In this document: positions 50,218-58,658 of the stretch, piece by piece | How positions within the stretch are numbered: the first letter of the stretch is position 1 | Layout: every line of letters starts with the position of its first letter | NCBI RefSeq assembly: GCF_025685645.1 | Contig: NZ_JAGSYF010000004.1 | Location: forward strand, 496,001 to 560,000 | Source: Edaphobacter bradus | Lineage (GTDB): Bacteria; Acidobacteriota; Terriglobia; Terriglobales; Acidobacteriaceae | DNA length: 64,000 bases | Reading direction: 5' to 3' | The notes under the pieces: generated by a model | What the model was told of the DNA's origin: nothing | The model's input: only the letters and a program-made list of their open reading frames with translations | Database searches by the model: none | Translations under genes and position numbers: made by a program

Positions 50218-51355
50218 AAAGGCGGAACCGAAGTGGCGAGCCGGGATATGGCTCATATCTGTAGCGACGCTGCTATGCGGGACTGTGATCGGCGTGGCGC
50301 AACAAACTCAAACGAATGCGCCAGCAGGGCAGCCGCAGCAGCCATCGCTAACGGTGGACCGCGATCCTGTGCCTTCTCCGGACGTTGAGGCGCCGCCTCC
50401 TCCGAAGGGGACGAGCGCGCCGCAGGGGCTGGCGCCGATTACGAAGGGCGCAGGCGGCAAGTACACACTGCGTCAGGACGCCTACGAGGTGAGGCTGAAC
50501 GCGACGGTGCTCGATGGAAGCGGGCGGTCGATCATGGACCTGACCAAAGACGCGTTTCACGTCTACGAAGATGGCGTGCCGCAGACGATCGCGTCGTTCC
50601 GGCATGAGGATCTGCCGGTGTCGCTGGGAATTCTGATCGACAGTTCTGGTTCGATGTACGACAAGCGGCCTTCGGTGGAGAAGGCCGCGCTGGACCTGGT
50701 GAAGCTCTCAAACCACGAGGATGAGGCGTTTGTTGTGGACTTCTCGTGGGAGGCGTTCATCGACCAGGATTTCACCAGCGATATCGGGAAGCTGCAGCAG
50801 GGGCTTAGCTACATCAAGTCGAGCGGTGGAACGGCGATGTACGACGCGCTGGTGGCCTCGGCTGATTACTTGTCGAAGAACGCGAAGCATCCGAAGCAGG
50901 TATTGCTGATCGTTACTGATGGCGAGGACAATGCTTCGAGTGCGTCGCTGGAGCAGTCGATACGGAGGATTCAGGACCTGGACGGGCCGGTGATCTACTG
51001 CGTCGGGCTGCTGTTTGGCGAGGACACGGACAAGCGCGAGTCGCGGCATGCACGGCGCGTACTGGAGACACTGGCGGAACAGACGGGCGGCGAGGCATAC
51101 TTTCCAAGGTCGATCAATCAGGTCGATGAGATTGCGTCAGAGGTCGCGAAGGACATTCGGACGCAATATACGATCTCGTACCACTCGACCAAGTCGCCGG
51201 CTCTCGGCGGCTACAGACAGGTGCATGTGGATGCGAAGGCAAAGAGTTACGGAAGGTTGACGGTGAGAACACGGAGCGGGTACTACCCGCGGATTAATCG
51301 AAATGCGGCAGAGAGTGGGCAGGCGTCCTTGAACAATCCGGAGTCGCGCCCCTGA
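50201..51355 (+). CDS. exported VWA-domain protein 3
   Basis: A 384-residue paralogue starting at ATG 50201, again inside the end of the previous gene (17-nt overlap; SD AGGAG at 50192-50196). Signal peptide ISVATLLCGTVIGVAQ, a Gln/Pro-rich spacer, the beta strand block (VRLNATVLDGSG, FHVYEDGVPQTI) and a VWA domain with MIDAS DSSGSM. Codon use returns to the GC-rich norm. Its stop overlaps the cysteine-synthase-like start by 1 nt, linking the VWA set to the sulfur genes. Confidence 0.9.
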   Translation: MPHRTKKAEPKWRAGIWLISVATLLCGTVIGVAQQTQTNAPAGQPQQPSLTVDRDPVPSPDVEAPPPPKGTSAPQGLAPITKGAGGKYTLRQDAYEVRLNATVLDGSGRSIMDLTKDAFHVYEDGVPQTIASFRHEDLPVSLGILIDSSGSMYDKRPSVEKAALDLVKLSNHEDEAFVVDFSWEAFIDQDFTSDIGKLQQGLSYIKSSGGTAMYDALVASADYLSKNAKHPKQVLLIVTDGEDNASSASLEQSIRRIQDLDGPVIYCVGLLFGEDTDKRESRHARRVLETLAEQTGGEAYFPRSINQVDEIASEVAKDIRTQYTISYHSTKSPALGGYRQVHVDAKAKSYGRLTVRTRSGYYPRINRNAAESGQASLNNPESRP

Positions 51356-52269
51356 TGAGAATTGCAGAGACGATTACAGAGTTGGTGGGGAAGACGCCGA
51401 TGGTGCGTCTTGCCGCGCTGGAGCCTGAGGGCGGCGCGGAGATCTGGGCCAAGCTGGAGTACTTGAATCCCGGTGGGAGCGTCAAGGACAGAGCAGCGCT
51501 GGGAATTGTCCTCGACGCCGAGCGCCGCGGCGTCCTCAAGCCGGGCTCGACGATTGTAGAGGCGACAGCGGGCAATACCGGCGTGGGGCTGGCGCTGATT
51601 GGCATCAATCGCGGGTACAAGGTTGTGCTGTATGTCCCGGAGAACTTTGCCGAGGAGAAGTGCAAGCTGATGCGCGGGCTCGGCGCGACGGTGATTCGTA
51701 CGCCCGAGGCTGAGGGAATGGCCGGCGCGATTCGGCGGGCGCTGACGTTTGAGCAGGAGAACGAAGGGGCGTTTGCGGCGCTGCAGTTTGAGAATCCTGC
51801 GAACCCTGACTTCCACGAGCAGACGACCGCGGTGGAGATATGGGAGCAGATGGAGGGCCGCGTGGATGCCTGGGTCTCGGGGGTGGGGTCGGCGGGGACC
51901 TTTACCGGAGTGGCTCGGTTTCTGAGGCGGATGCAGCCGGGAGCGTTGAATGTTGCGGTGGAGACGCAGGGAAGTGTGCTGCAGGGTGGGAAGCCGGGGC
52001 CGCACAGGGTGGAAGGGATCGGCGCGTCGTTTGTGCCAGTGACGTTCGACCGCTCGGTGTGCGACCGGATTATCCAGGTGATGGACGATCCGGCGTTCGA
52101 GATGGTGAAGCGGTTGGCGGCAGAGGCGGGCGTCTTTGGCGGGTCGAGCGCCGGGGCCGTGGTCTGCGCGTGTGTGGAGGTGGCCCGGGACCTGAGCCCC
52201 GGGAAGCGTGTCGTGACGGTGATTCCGGACTCGGCGGAGCGGTATCTCTCGAAGGGATTGTTGGGATAG
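51355..52269 (+). CDS. cysteine synthase/cystathionine beta-synthase family protein
   Basis: A 304-residue fold-type II PLP enzyme. NPGGSVKDRAAL carries the PLP lysine, TAGNTGVGLAL binds the substrate carboxylate, GVGSAGTFTG binds the phosphate and GGSSAGAVV closes the site. It either makes cysteine from O-acetylserine and sulfide, or cystathionine from serine (or O-acetylserine) and homocysteine. The adjacent cystathionine-metabolising gene favours the second reading, as in MccA/MccB pairs. No SAM-binding CBS domain is present. Confidence 0.9.
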   Translation: MRIAETITELVGKTPMVRLAALEPEGGAEIWAKLEYLNPGGSVKDRAALGIVLDAERRGVLKPGSTIVEATAGNTGVGLALIGINRGYKVVLYVPENFAEEKCKLMRGLGATVIRTPEAEGMAGAIRRALTFEQENEGAFAALQFENPANPDFHEQTTAVEIWEQMEGRVDAWVSGVGSAGTFTGVARFLRRMQPGALNVAVETQGSVLQGGKPGPHRVEGIGASFVPVTFDRSVCDRIIQVMDDPAFEMVKRLAAEAGVFGGSSAGAVVCACVEVARDLSPGKRVVTVIPDSAERYLSKGLLG

Positions 52270-52318
52270 GTTTCGATGTGCTCCGCGACGTATCGTGGCG
52301 CAATGAGAAAAATGCGGG

Positions 52319-52345
52319 GGTTCTTCGCTCCGCTCAGAATGACTG
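52319..52345. repeat. dispersed repeat (GCTCAGAATGAC end)
   Basis: GTTCTTCGCTCCGCTCAGAATGAC-type sequence in the 92-bp spacer between the two sulfur genes; related to 43803-43837. Confidence 0.45.
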
Positions 52346-52361
52346 CTTTAAGTGAGGGGAT

Positions 52362-53513
52362 ATGCACGGAAAAAAGATGGGGTTTGCGACGCGGGCGATT
52401 CATGATGGTCAGGAGCCGGATGAGCTGACAGGCGCGGTGAATGTGCCGATCTATTTGACCTCGACGTATCAGCAGGAGGCGATCGGGAAGAACAAGGGCC
52501 ATGAGTATGCTCGGCTGACTAATCCGACGCGCGATGCTCTGGAGGAGAGCTTGTGCTCGCTCGAGGACGGGACGAGCGCGCACGTGTTTGGCTCGGGCAT
52601 GGCGGCGATTACGGCGATGTGCACAATGATGAAGTCGGGCGATCATGTGGTTTGCTCAGACAATGTGTACGGTGGGACGCAGCGGGTCTTCGACCAGGTG
52701 CTGGCGAATTACGGGTTGACGTTTACTTATGTCGACTCGAGCGCTGCGGAAAATGTGGCGGCGGCGATTACTCCAGCGACAAAGCTGGTGCACATCGAGA
52801 CGCCGACGAATCCGATGATGGCGATCACGGACATTCGCGCGGTGGCAGATATCTGCCATGCGCGGGGCATCGAGTTGAGCGTCGATAACACTTTCTTATC
52901 GCCCTATTTGCAGCAGCCTATCGCGTTGGGCGCCGATATCGTGATGCACTCGACGACGAAGTTCCTGAACGGCCACTCGGACGGGCTGGGCGGCGTGCTG
53001 GTTTGCACGAAGCCGGAGCAGGCGGAACGGTTCCGGTTTGTGCAGAAGTGCACGGGCGGGATTTTGTCGCCGTTTGAGAGCTATCTGCTGCTGCGTGGGG
53101 TGAAGACGCTCGCGGTGCGGATGAAGCAGCATGATGCCAACGGGCGTGTGGTTGCCGATTTCCTGAAGCAGCATCCGGCGGTGAAGAAGGTGTTCTATCC
53201 GGGGCTCAAGGAGCATCCGCAGCATGAGTTGGCGAAGCGGCAGCAGCGCGGATTCGGGTCGATGATCTCGATCGAACTGGGGTCGCTGGAGAATGCGAAC
53301 CGGTTTGCGCAGCGGCTGAAGCTCGGGTTTCTGGCGGAGTCGCTGGGCGGGGTGGAGACGCTGATCTGCCATCCGGCGACGATGACCCATGCGGCGGTTG
53401 GGGCGGAGGGTAGGGCTCGGCTTGGGATTACGGATGGGCTGATGCGGATCTCGGTCGGAATTGAGGATGCGGAGGACATCATCGCCGATCTGAAGCAGGC
53501 TTTGGAGGGGTAG
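52362..53513 (+). CDS. cystathionine gamma-synthase/gamma-lyase (Cys/Met PLP family)
   Basis: A 383-residue fold-type I PLP enzyme. YQQEAIGKNKGHEYARLTNPT start, GTSAHVFGSGMAAITAM, the aspartate VDNTFLSPYLQQP and the PLP-lysine HSTTKFLNGHSD are intact. The late SLGGVETLICHPATMTHA motif distinguishes it from O-acetylhomoserine sulfhydrylases. Together with the preceding gene it probably runs homocysteine to cysteine (reverse transsulfuration), but gamma-synthase activity in the other direction cannot be excluded. Confidence 0.9.
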   Translation: MHGKKMGFATRAIHDGQEPDELTGAVNVPIYLTSTYQQEAIGKNKGHEYARLTNPTRDALEESLCSLEDGTSAHVFGSGMAAITAMCTMMKSGDHVVCSDNVYGGTQRVFDQVLANYGLTFTYVDSSAAENVAAAITPATKLVHIETPTNPMMAITDIRAVADICHARGIELSVDNTFLSPYLQQPIALGADIVMHSTTKFLNGHSDGLGGVLVCTKPEQAERFRFVQKCTGGILSPFESYLLLRGVKTLAVRMKQHDANGRVVADFLKQHPAVKKVFYPGLKEHPQHELAKRQQRGFGSMISIELGSLENANRFAQRLKLGFLAESLGGVETLICHPATMTHAAVGAEGRARLGITDGLMRISVGIEDAEDIIADLKQALEG

Positions 53514-53514
53514 G

Positions 53515-53787
53515 CCCTCCCCGTGTTTTTTGTGCAAAATCTTCATTTTATTTGGTTTAAGCCTGGACTTGTTTTGCAAGATATTCCATCTAAAAGGTTT
53601 ATCCGCAAAGTATTCTCGCTGAATAGGTTATGCGTTTAAAAGGAGAAAGCCCCGGTTGAGCCGGGGCTTCTTCTTTTGAGTCTGGTTCTATTTTAGCGGA
53701 TTGAGGGAAACTGCTCTGCCACGGGGATGTGGTTTGTTTTGTTTGGGTTGGGTGATTTTTGGGCTTGACAGGATTTCCTGTGGAAAA
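53515..53787 (+). repeat. dispersed CAAAGTATTC element, copy 3
   Basis: Begins directly at the end of the cystathionine gene. Order: CCCTCCCC (53515-53522), TTTTTTGTG, motif copies at 53535-53544 (CAAAATCTTC), 53577-53586 (CAAGATATTC) and 53606-53615 (CAAAGTATTC), a perfect 9-bp hairpin (53647-53655 with 53661-53669) followed by CTTCTTTTG, AACTGCTCTGCCAC (53709-53722), GCTTGACAGG and TGTGGAAAA (53779-53787). Motif starts are 42 and 29 nt apart, as in copy 2. On the minus strand TAAAAT (53690-53695) could be a -10 box, so the transcribed strand is open. Confidence 0.7.
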
Positions 53788-53967
53788 TTTCTCCGGATGC
53801 GGGATCGGATCTCCCAATGGCAAAGGGCAATAGAAAAGGGCAATAGATCAGTCGCTTCGGCTGCGCCTTGGGCAGAGCGGTGGCCGCTTCGCGGCAGTGC
53901 ATGCCATCTCCTTTGCAATGAAACTTGGTGCCAAGACTTTTGCCAGCTAAGAAGGACCACGGCTATC

Positions 53968-54048
53968 ATGACCACCGGCCTAGTCGCGGGGTTGGTACTC
54001 CTGGGGGCGTCAGAGGCCGCCGCGCAAAATTTAGTGGGTCCTATGTAG
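53968..54048 (+). CDS. possible 26-residue signal-peptide-like ORF
   Basis: ATG 53968, preceded by AAGAAGGA, encodes MTTGLVAGLVLLGASEAAAQ plus six residues: a secretion signal with an AxA site and almost no mature part. It may be a remnant of an exported protein or a leader for the ferritin-like gene 93 nt downstream. The surrounding 53788-54140 shows nothing else recognisable. Confidence 0.3.
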   Translation: MTTGLVAGLVLLGASEAAAQNLVGPM

Positions 54049-54140
54049 AGGGGCCGGGAAAGCCCTGTCCTATAGCCACGGCTGAGTGATCGGCCGTGCG
54101 CGATACCTACCGCATTTCAACCTCTTGAAGGAGGAACCTC

Positions 54141-55268
54141 ATGAAAAATCACGGAAATGTGATCAGCAGTCCTCGGAACCGTCGCAGTTTTCTGAAAACA
54201 GGATTGGCAGCAGCCGGGGCAATAGGAACCGGCCTGCTAGCACGCGGCCCCACGGCGTATGCAGCGCCGGCGGGCCTCACTGCAGGCGATACTGCCATTC
54301 TGCAGTTCCTGGCTGCTGGAGAAGCCCTCGAAGCTGACTTTTACGACCAATACAACGAACTGGGCGGAATCCACGACAGCGAAGAGACAGGAGGAAGCGG
54401 CAATCGGATCTACACCGAAAGACTGAGGAGGATCGATCCCAATATCCCCCAGTACATTCATGACATCACCGACGACGAGAGGAGCCATCAGAGTTTTATA
54501 AATGCATACCTGGTCTCAAGGGGGGCCGCAGCCATTGACCTGGAACCTTTCCGCACCGTACCGGGCAGCACCGCGACGGGATCCAGCGGAAAGCTGCGAC
54601 TGACCAACCTGATGCAGCTCACAGTGGACACCAGTTGGTGGACGCGCTATCGGAGCAGCACAAATAATCCCGATGTCAATCCAACCATGTTCGAGCAGGC
54701 GGTCCCGGACCTGCACAACGGAAAGTTCCCCGCCATTCCAAGAACAGACGATGACCTGCACCCAAACAAGCATATTCAGGCCATTGCCAACACCGCGGCC
54801 TTCCAGATCCCGACCGTGGAACAAGGCGGCGGCAGTTTGCGCATGGCGCTGGCACAAAGGGCGACAGACGTAGAAGTGCTACGACTCCTCATCAGCATGG
54901 GCCCCATCGAGAGCATGCATTTTCAGACCTTTTCGGATAAGGCCGGCAATGCGCCGCCGCTCACCGACCCGACCAATGGGCTGACATTTCCCGACCTTAA
55001 CTCCGGCAAAGATCCTAACAACGGATCAACGGGTGATGCGGTCAGACAGATGTTCCAGACCAACCTGATCATGCCGGAACCTTGCCCCTTCATCAACGCC
55101 AACCTGCCGGCATGTTCTGTAATCCGTCCGACGAACACGACGGGGGCAGCCATGGGAGCGCTCAAGTTTCTTACTGCGATGGGGCTCTTCACTGGCCAGT
55201 CGGATGCGTTCTTCAGGTATCTGACTAATCTGGCCGAGGCTGCGGACGACGCACAGCGCGGAGTCTAG
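54141..55268 (+). CDS. Tat-exported ferritin-like protein 1
   Basis: A 375-residue protein with a strong SD (GAAGGAGGAA). NRRSFLKTGLAAAG is a twin-arginine signal, so it is exported folded. The ferritin-like helical domain (about 50-135) contains metal-ligand candidates: ALEADFYDQYNELGG, YIHDITDDERSHQSFINAYL. A cysteine pair (EPCPF, PACSVIRP) lies near the C-terminus. Iron or manganese binding is inferred from the fold; the redox or structural role is unknown. Close paralogue of 56953-58101. Confidence 0.85.
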   Translation: MKNHGNVISSPRNRRSFLKTGLAAAGAIGTGLLARGPTAYAAPAGLTAGDTAILQFLAAGEALEADFYDQYNELGGIHDSEETGGSGNRIYTERLRRIDPNIPQYIHDITDDERSHQSFINAYLVSRGAAAIDLEPFRTVPGSTATGSSGKLRLTNLMQLTVDTSWWTRYRSSTNNPDVNPTMFEQAVPDLHNGKFPAIPRTDDDLHPNKHIQAIANTAAFQIPTVEQGGGSLRMALAQRATDVEVLRLLISMGPIESMHFQTFSDKAGNAPPLTDPTNGLTFPDLNSGKDPNNGSTGDAVRQMFQTNLIMPEPCPFINANLPACSVIRPTNTTGAAMGALKFLTAMGLFTGQSDAFFRYLTNLAEAADDAQRGV

Positions 55269-55382
55269 ACGCAAGGCAAACGCAAGGACAGGAAGTGGCT
55301 GGAGTAGGTTCTACATTCCCACCCTTCGCCCAATCACCCTAACGCGCAAATGCGCTCGTCGGGACCGCGCTTCGGTGTGAGA

Positions 55383-55413
55383 GGTCCCGTCCCAAGGAAT
55401 GAGGGACGGGGCC
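55383..55413. terminator. convergent terminator hairpin
   Basis: An 11-bp stem with one G-U pair (55383-55393 with 55403-55413, 9-nt loop) lies between the ferritin-like gene and the converging coiled-coil gene. Confidence 0.65.
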
Positions 55414-55440
55414 GTTGATGGTTCTTCACGGGCAGACGAA

Positions 55441-55902
55441 CTAGTTGGCTGGGGCTGCGATCGGTTTCTCGGCGGCCTTGATGGCCTCGTGCTTCTTGGC
55501 GAGGTCCGCGTTCCTGGCCTCGATGGTCTGTTTCTCGGCCTTGAACGCCTGGTTCTTGGCTTCGAGCTTCCTGTTCTTCTCAGCGAGCTTCTTGTTCTTC
55601 TCGTCGAGCTTCTTGGCCTCCTTCGCGAGCTCCTGGTTCTTTTTGAGGAGGCTCTGCTGCGCGTCGATCTGGTTCTTGATGACCCTGTCCTGCCGCGCGA
55701 TGTCGGAGCGCAGCGCGCCGGCACTGACAGCGGGAGTGGAGGTCTCGGCGGGCTGAGAGGCCTCCGTAGCGGAGGCCGTGGTGGCGGAGGACGCCGTGGC
55801 GCCTCCAGTGGATACGAGGTTGGATTTGGCACTGCTCTGGCAGACGGCGGGAATCGTCGCAGAGGCAGCGAGGAGGAGAAGGCTAGCGGGGAGGAGTTTC
55901 AT
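55441..55902 (-). CDS. secreted coiled-coil protein
   Basis: A 153-residue protein: signal peptide (SLLLLAASATIPAVCQ), a Ser/Thr/Ala-rich spacer (23-60) and a single long Lys/Glu/Ala/Asn coiled coil (about 62-145) with repeated KxxELAKEAKKLDEKNKKL-type heptads. The tail is AEKPIAAPAN. No family recognised; a periplasmic spacer or scaffold is possible. It lies between the two ferritin-like genes on the other strand. Confidence 0.75.
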   Translation of the reverse strand: MKLLPASLLLLAASATIPAVCQSSAKSNLVSTGGATASSATTASATEASQPAETSTPAVSAGALRSDIARQDRVIKNQIDAQQSLLKKNQELAKEAKKLDEKNKKLAEKNRKLEAKNQAFKAEKQTIEARNADLAKKHEAIKAAEKPIAAPAN

Positions 55903-56131
55903 TTGTTCACCTCATGGTTAAAGGAGAGTTAGAGATTCAACAGTCGCCGAAGCACAACTATCAGGCGGCGGGCTTCTAACTGCTGCCATGCTACTGCGGC
56001 CGGCGATGGATTCGGGCCGGAAACTGGGGCCGCGGGATGACACTTTTGGGGGATATGGGAGGTTGGGCGCACCCGAGCTTTTGTGGTTGGTTGAGAGTTG
56101 GAGGGGGGCCACCGCATCTCTGGAGAGTTCC

Positions 56132-56674
56132 TTAGGAAGAGCTGTGGCCGGCACATTGCAGCACCCCAAGGTAGACGCTCCACAGACCCACGGCATCGCG
56201 GTATTGGTGGGCCATAATCCTTGAGATCTGGTGCAGATGAGTTAAGTCATGAGTTGCCCAGGTCGCCAGTAGCTGCGACAGGGTGACTACTCCGAGGGCA
56301 GGGTGTCGTCCGCGTAGCTCGAGGTCCTCCGGCCGTAGGTTCAACGCACGCAGTTCGCGCAGGTTTTCTGACCGCAAGCGGGCAAATTCATCCAATAACT
56401 GCTCCAGCGACTTGCCTTGACTCTCGCGTGTCTGTCCCAGGCGATCGAATGGCTCAAACGTCCGGCTATCGCCGAATTGCAATATCATCCTTGCCCGCGA
56501 CATCCAGTCAGTGCGTTCGCCGTGAATCAGGTGGCCGACGACATCGAACGCGCTCCAGGTGTTTTCACCTTCGTTGTGCAACGTCCACGTCTCCGGTAGA
56601 TCGCGCAGAAGGGCATTGAGAGCGGCGGGGGTGCGTGTGAGCAGCGACATTGTTTGTTGCAGATTGTGTTCCAT
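56132..56674 (-). CDS. DinB-family protein 2
   Basis: A 180-residue DinB/YfiT-like four-helix protein. WSAFDVVGHLIHGERTDW and LLATWATHDLTHLHQISRIMA contain the usual His ligands. Members include thiol-transferases that use bacillithiol or mycothiol. It differs clearly from DinB 1 in sequence. The 229-nt spacer to the coiled-coil gene shows nothing notable. Confidence 0.88.
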   Translation of the reverse strand: MEHNLQQTMSLLTRTPAALNALLRDLPETWTLHNEGENTWSAFDVVGHLIHGERTDWMSRARMILQFGDSRTFEPFDRLGQTRESQGKSLEQLLDEFARLRSENLRELRALNLRPEDLELRGRHPALGVVTLSQLLATWATHDLTHLHQISRIMAHQYRDAVGLWSVYLGVLQCAGHSSS

Positions 56675-56747
56675 CGTGCTCCTCGATTTTGTGGGAGTAA
56701 TTCTCCCGAGACTCTAAATTGTATTTGTTGGGGGGGGAGGAAATGTG

Positions 56748-56797
56748 GATCGCGCTTTTGCGCGATTGCCCACCTTCGAAAAGCACGAAGGGGGGCA
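56748..56797. repeat. GATCGCGC palindromic repeat, copy A
   Basis: GATCGCGC-TTTT-GCGCGAT forms one small hairpin, followed by TGCCCACCTTCG ... CGAAGGGGGGCA, a second. The same arrangement recurs at 58151-58210, so the two copies flank ferritin-like gene 2 in the same orientation. Confidence 0.7.
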
Positions 56798-56952
56798 CCA
56801 GAGAAACCAGAAAGCCGGCGCAGCAGGCAACCCACAACTACGGCGAGGTGGAGGAATGGTTCGATTTAGATAAAGAGATGACGACATTTTTACGTGCCGC
56901 TGACACCGGCTCGGTTGTGTAAGCTCAAGCTTTTTTCCAAGGAGGTTCTCAT

Positions 56953-58101
56953 ATGTACAACATGTGGAGCAGTATGAAAACCGAAATCAATCGGCGTTCG
57001 TTCGTAAAGAACGGACTGTCGGCAGCGGGGGCCGCAACCGCTGGCATCGGGCTTCTGGCAACTAGCCCTTCCGCTTTAGCGCAGGAAGAGAACGGCGAGC
57101 GCCCCGGTCGTCTCAATCGAGGAGATGCTGCTATGCTTCGGTTCGCTGCAGCGGCGGAGATCCTGGAGACGGACTTCTGGCGGCAGTACAACGAACTCGG
57201 GGGTGTGCAGGACAGCGAGGTCCCGGGTGGAACCGGGAATCCTCTCTACACCGCCGCTCTTTCGAAGCTGGACTCCGACATGGCTCAGTACATCCATGAC
57301 AACACCGATGACGAATTCACTCACCAGAACTTTTTGAACGCTTACCTGGCGTCGAAGGGAGCCGACACGGTGAATCTTGAGCAGTTCCGGACCCTGCCGG
57401 GCAGCACGGCGAAAGGCGCCAGCTCAGGACTATGGATTACCAACCTGATGCAGCTGACAGTGGATACCAGTTGGTGGACTCGCTACCGGAGCAGTACCCA
57501 CAACCCCGACCTGGATCCGAACTTTACTTTTCCGCCGGCGATTCCAACGTTAGCGGTGGGAGCGCATACGGCGATTCCAAGGACGGATGACGATACCAAG
57601 GACCCAAACTTTCTTCAGGCGATCGCAAATACTGCCGGTTTCCACTTCGCCACGATCGAACAAGGCGGCACCACCCTGTACCCCGCTTTTGCTCAGAGAG
57701 CGACCAGCGTGGAGGTGTTGCGAATTCTGATCAGCATTGGGCCCACGGAGACGATGCACTTTCAAACCTGGCAGGACAAGGCGGGCAATGCACCTCCCCT
57801 GACCGCAGTGGATCCAGTGACGAAAGTCTCGGTGACGTTTCCGGACCTGAATTCTCCGCCGTTTGGTGGTGAGGATTTCCAAACGAACCTGATCATGCCT
57901 GAGCCTTGCCCATTCATTAGCCGCAAGCTGCCGCCTTGCTCGGTTATCCGTCCGACGGAGACAAAGGGCATTGCCATGGGCGTGGTCAAATTCCTAACCG
58001 ACATGGGACTATTTATCGGTCAATCGGCCGCGTTCTTCACGTTGTTGAAAGATCTGGCGGAGGATGCGGATGACGCCAGGCGCTTTGGCGGGACAGCCTA
58101 A
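56953..58101 (+). CDS. Tat-exported ferritin-like protein 2
   Basis: A 382-residue paralogue of 54141-55268. AAGGAGG seven bases before ATG 56953 fixes the start. NRRSFVKNGLSAAGAA is a Tat signal (cleavage near ALAQE). The ferritin-like domain has ILETDFWRQYNELGGVQD and YIHDNTDDEFTHQNFLNAYL. Shared downstream blocks with paralogue 1 include LMQLTVDTSWWTRYRSST, AIANTA and NLIMPEPCPF. It arose by duplication of the neighbouring gene or arrived as a second copy; two palindromic repeats flank it. Confidence 0.86.
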   Translation: MYNMWSSMKTEINRRSFVKNGLSAAGAATAGIGLLATSPSALAQEENGERPGRLNRGDAAMLRFAAAAEILETDFWRQYNELGGVQDSEVPGGTGNPLYTAALSKLDSDMAQYIHDNTDDEFTHQNFLNAYLASKGADTVNLEQFRTLPGSTAKGASSGLWITNLMQLTVDTSWWTRYRSSTHNPDLDPNFTFPPAIPTLAVGAHTAIPRTDDDTKDPNFLQAIANTAGFHFATIEQGGTTLYPAFAQRATSVEVLRILISIGPTETMHFQTWQDKAGNAPPLTAVDPVTKVSVTFPDLNSPPFGGEDFQTNLIMPEPCPFISRKLPPCSVIRPTETKGIAMGVVKFLTDMGLFIGQSAAFFTLLKDLAEDADDARRFGGTA

Positions 58102-58150
58102 AGATACGTGACGAGACAATCTGCCGGGTGTGTTCGCTAACGGCGAGACA

Positions 58151-58210
58151 GATCGCGCTTCGCGCGATTGCCCACCTTCGGCGCGATAAGACCGCGCCGA
58201 AGATGGGCAA
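58151..58210. repeat. GATCGCGC palindromic repeat, copy B
   Basis: GATCGCGC-TTC-GCGCGAT hairpin, then 18-bp arms with one mismatch (58168-58185 with 58193-58210, loop ATAAGAC). It begins about 50 nt after ferritin-like gene 2. Confidence 0.75.
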
Positions 58211-58220
58211 CCGGCAGGTT

Positions 58221-58637
58221 TTATTTCATGACCACGGAAACGTTGCGAACCTCTTGTAGCGACAAAGTTCGATTGGGAATCTGATCCGGATGCCAACTGA
58301 ATTTCCCTATAAACGTTCCTATTATTGTCTTGTCCAATGTGCCGGGATGGCCCTTGCTAAGGGCTTTAGTCAACGCGCTCTCGCCGACATAACGCTTAGG
58401 CGATAACGGCGCGATACCAAAGTTTATACAGTCCTTGTCCGTGAGAACACTTCGTTCGATGCCATCACTTTCGAACTGAGCCCTAATTTCGAGCAATCTA
58501 CCCTCAAATTTCGAGGGCTCACTAGAAACAGCGCAAACAGTCGTCTCTATCGGAGTTTCGGAATTACTACGCTCGATTGGGGCAGTGGAAACAAGAAGAA
58601 AACTAAGTGTTGTGTAGCTGAGCAACAGCTGTGTCAT
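58221..58637 (-). CDS. exported hypothetical protein, A+T-rich
   Basis: A 138-residue protein from ATG 58637 (MTQLLLSYTTLSFLLVS) with a signal peptide. The mature part (TVCAVSSEPSKFEGRLLEIRAQFESDGIERSVLTDKDC) resembles small exported proteins with an OB-like beta domain, but no family is certain. G+C is about 45 % in a sampled stretch, well below its neighbours, suggesting transfer. The ATG at 58658 is an alternative start. Confidence 0.62.
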   Translation of the reverse strand: MTQLLLSYTTLSFLLVSTAPIERSNSETPIETTVCAVSSEPSKFEGRLLEIRAQFESDGIERSVLTDKDCINFGIAPLSPKRYVGESALTKALSKGHPGTLDKTIIGTFIGKFSWHPDQIPNRTLSLQEVRNVSVVMK

Positions 58638-58658
58638 GAATTTTTTCCTGTAAAGCAC

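Noticed and set aside
54049..54140. Riboswitch (for example cyclic di-GMP type) upstream of ferritin-like gene 1
   Set aside because: The short GC stems do not match the conserved core of any class I can recall.
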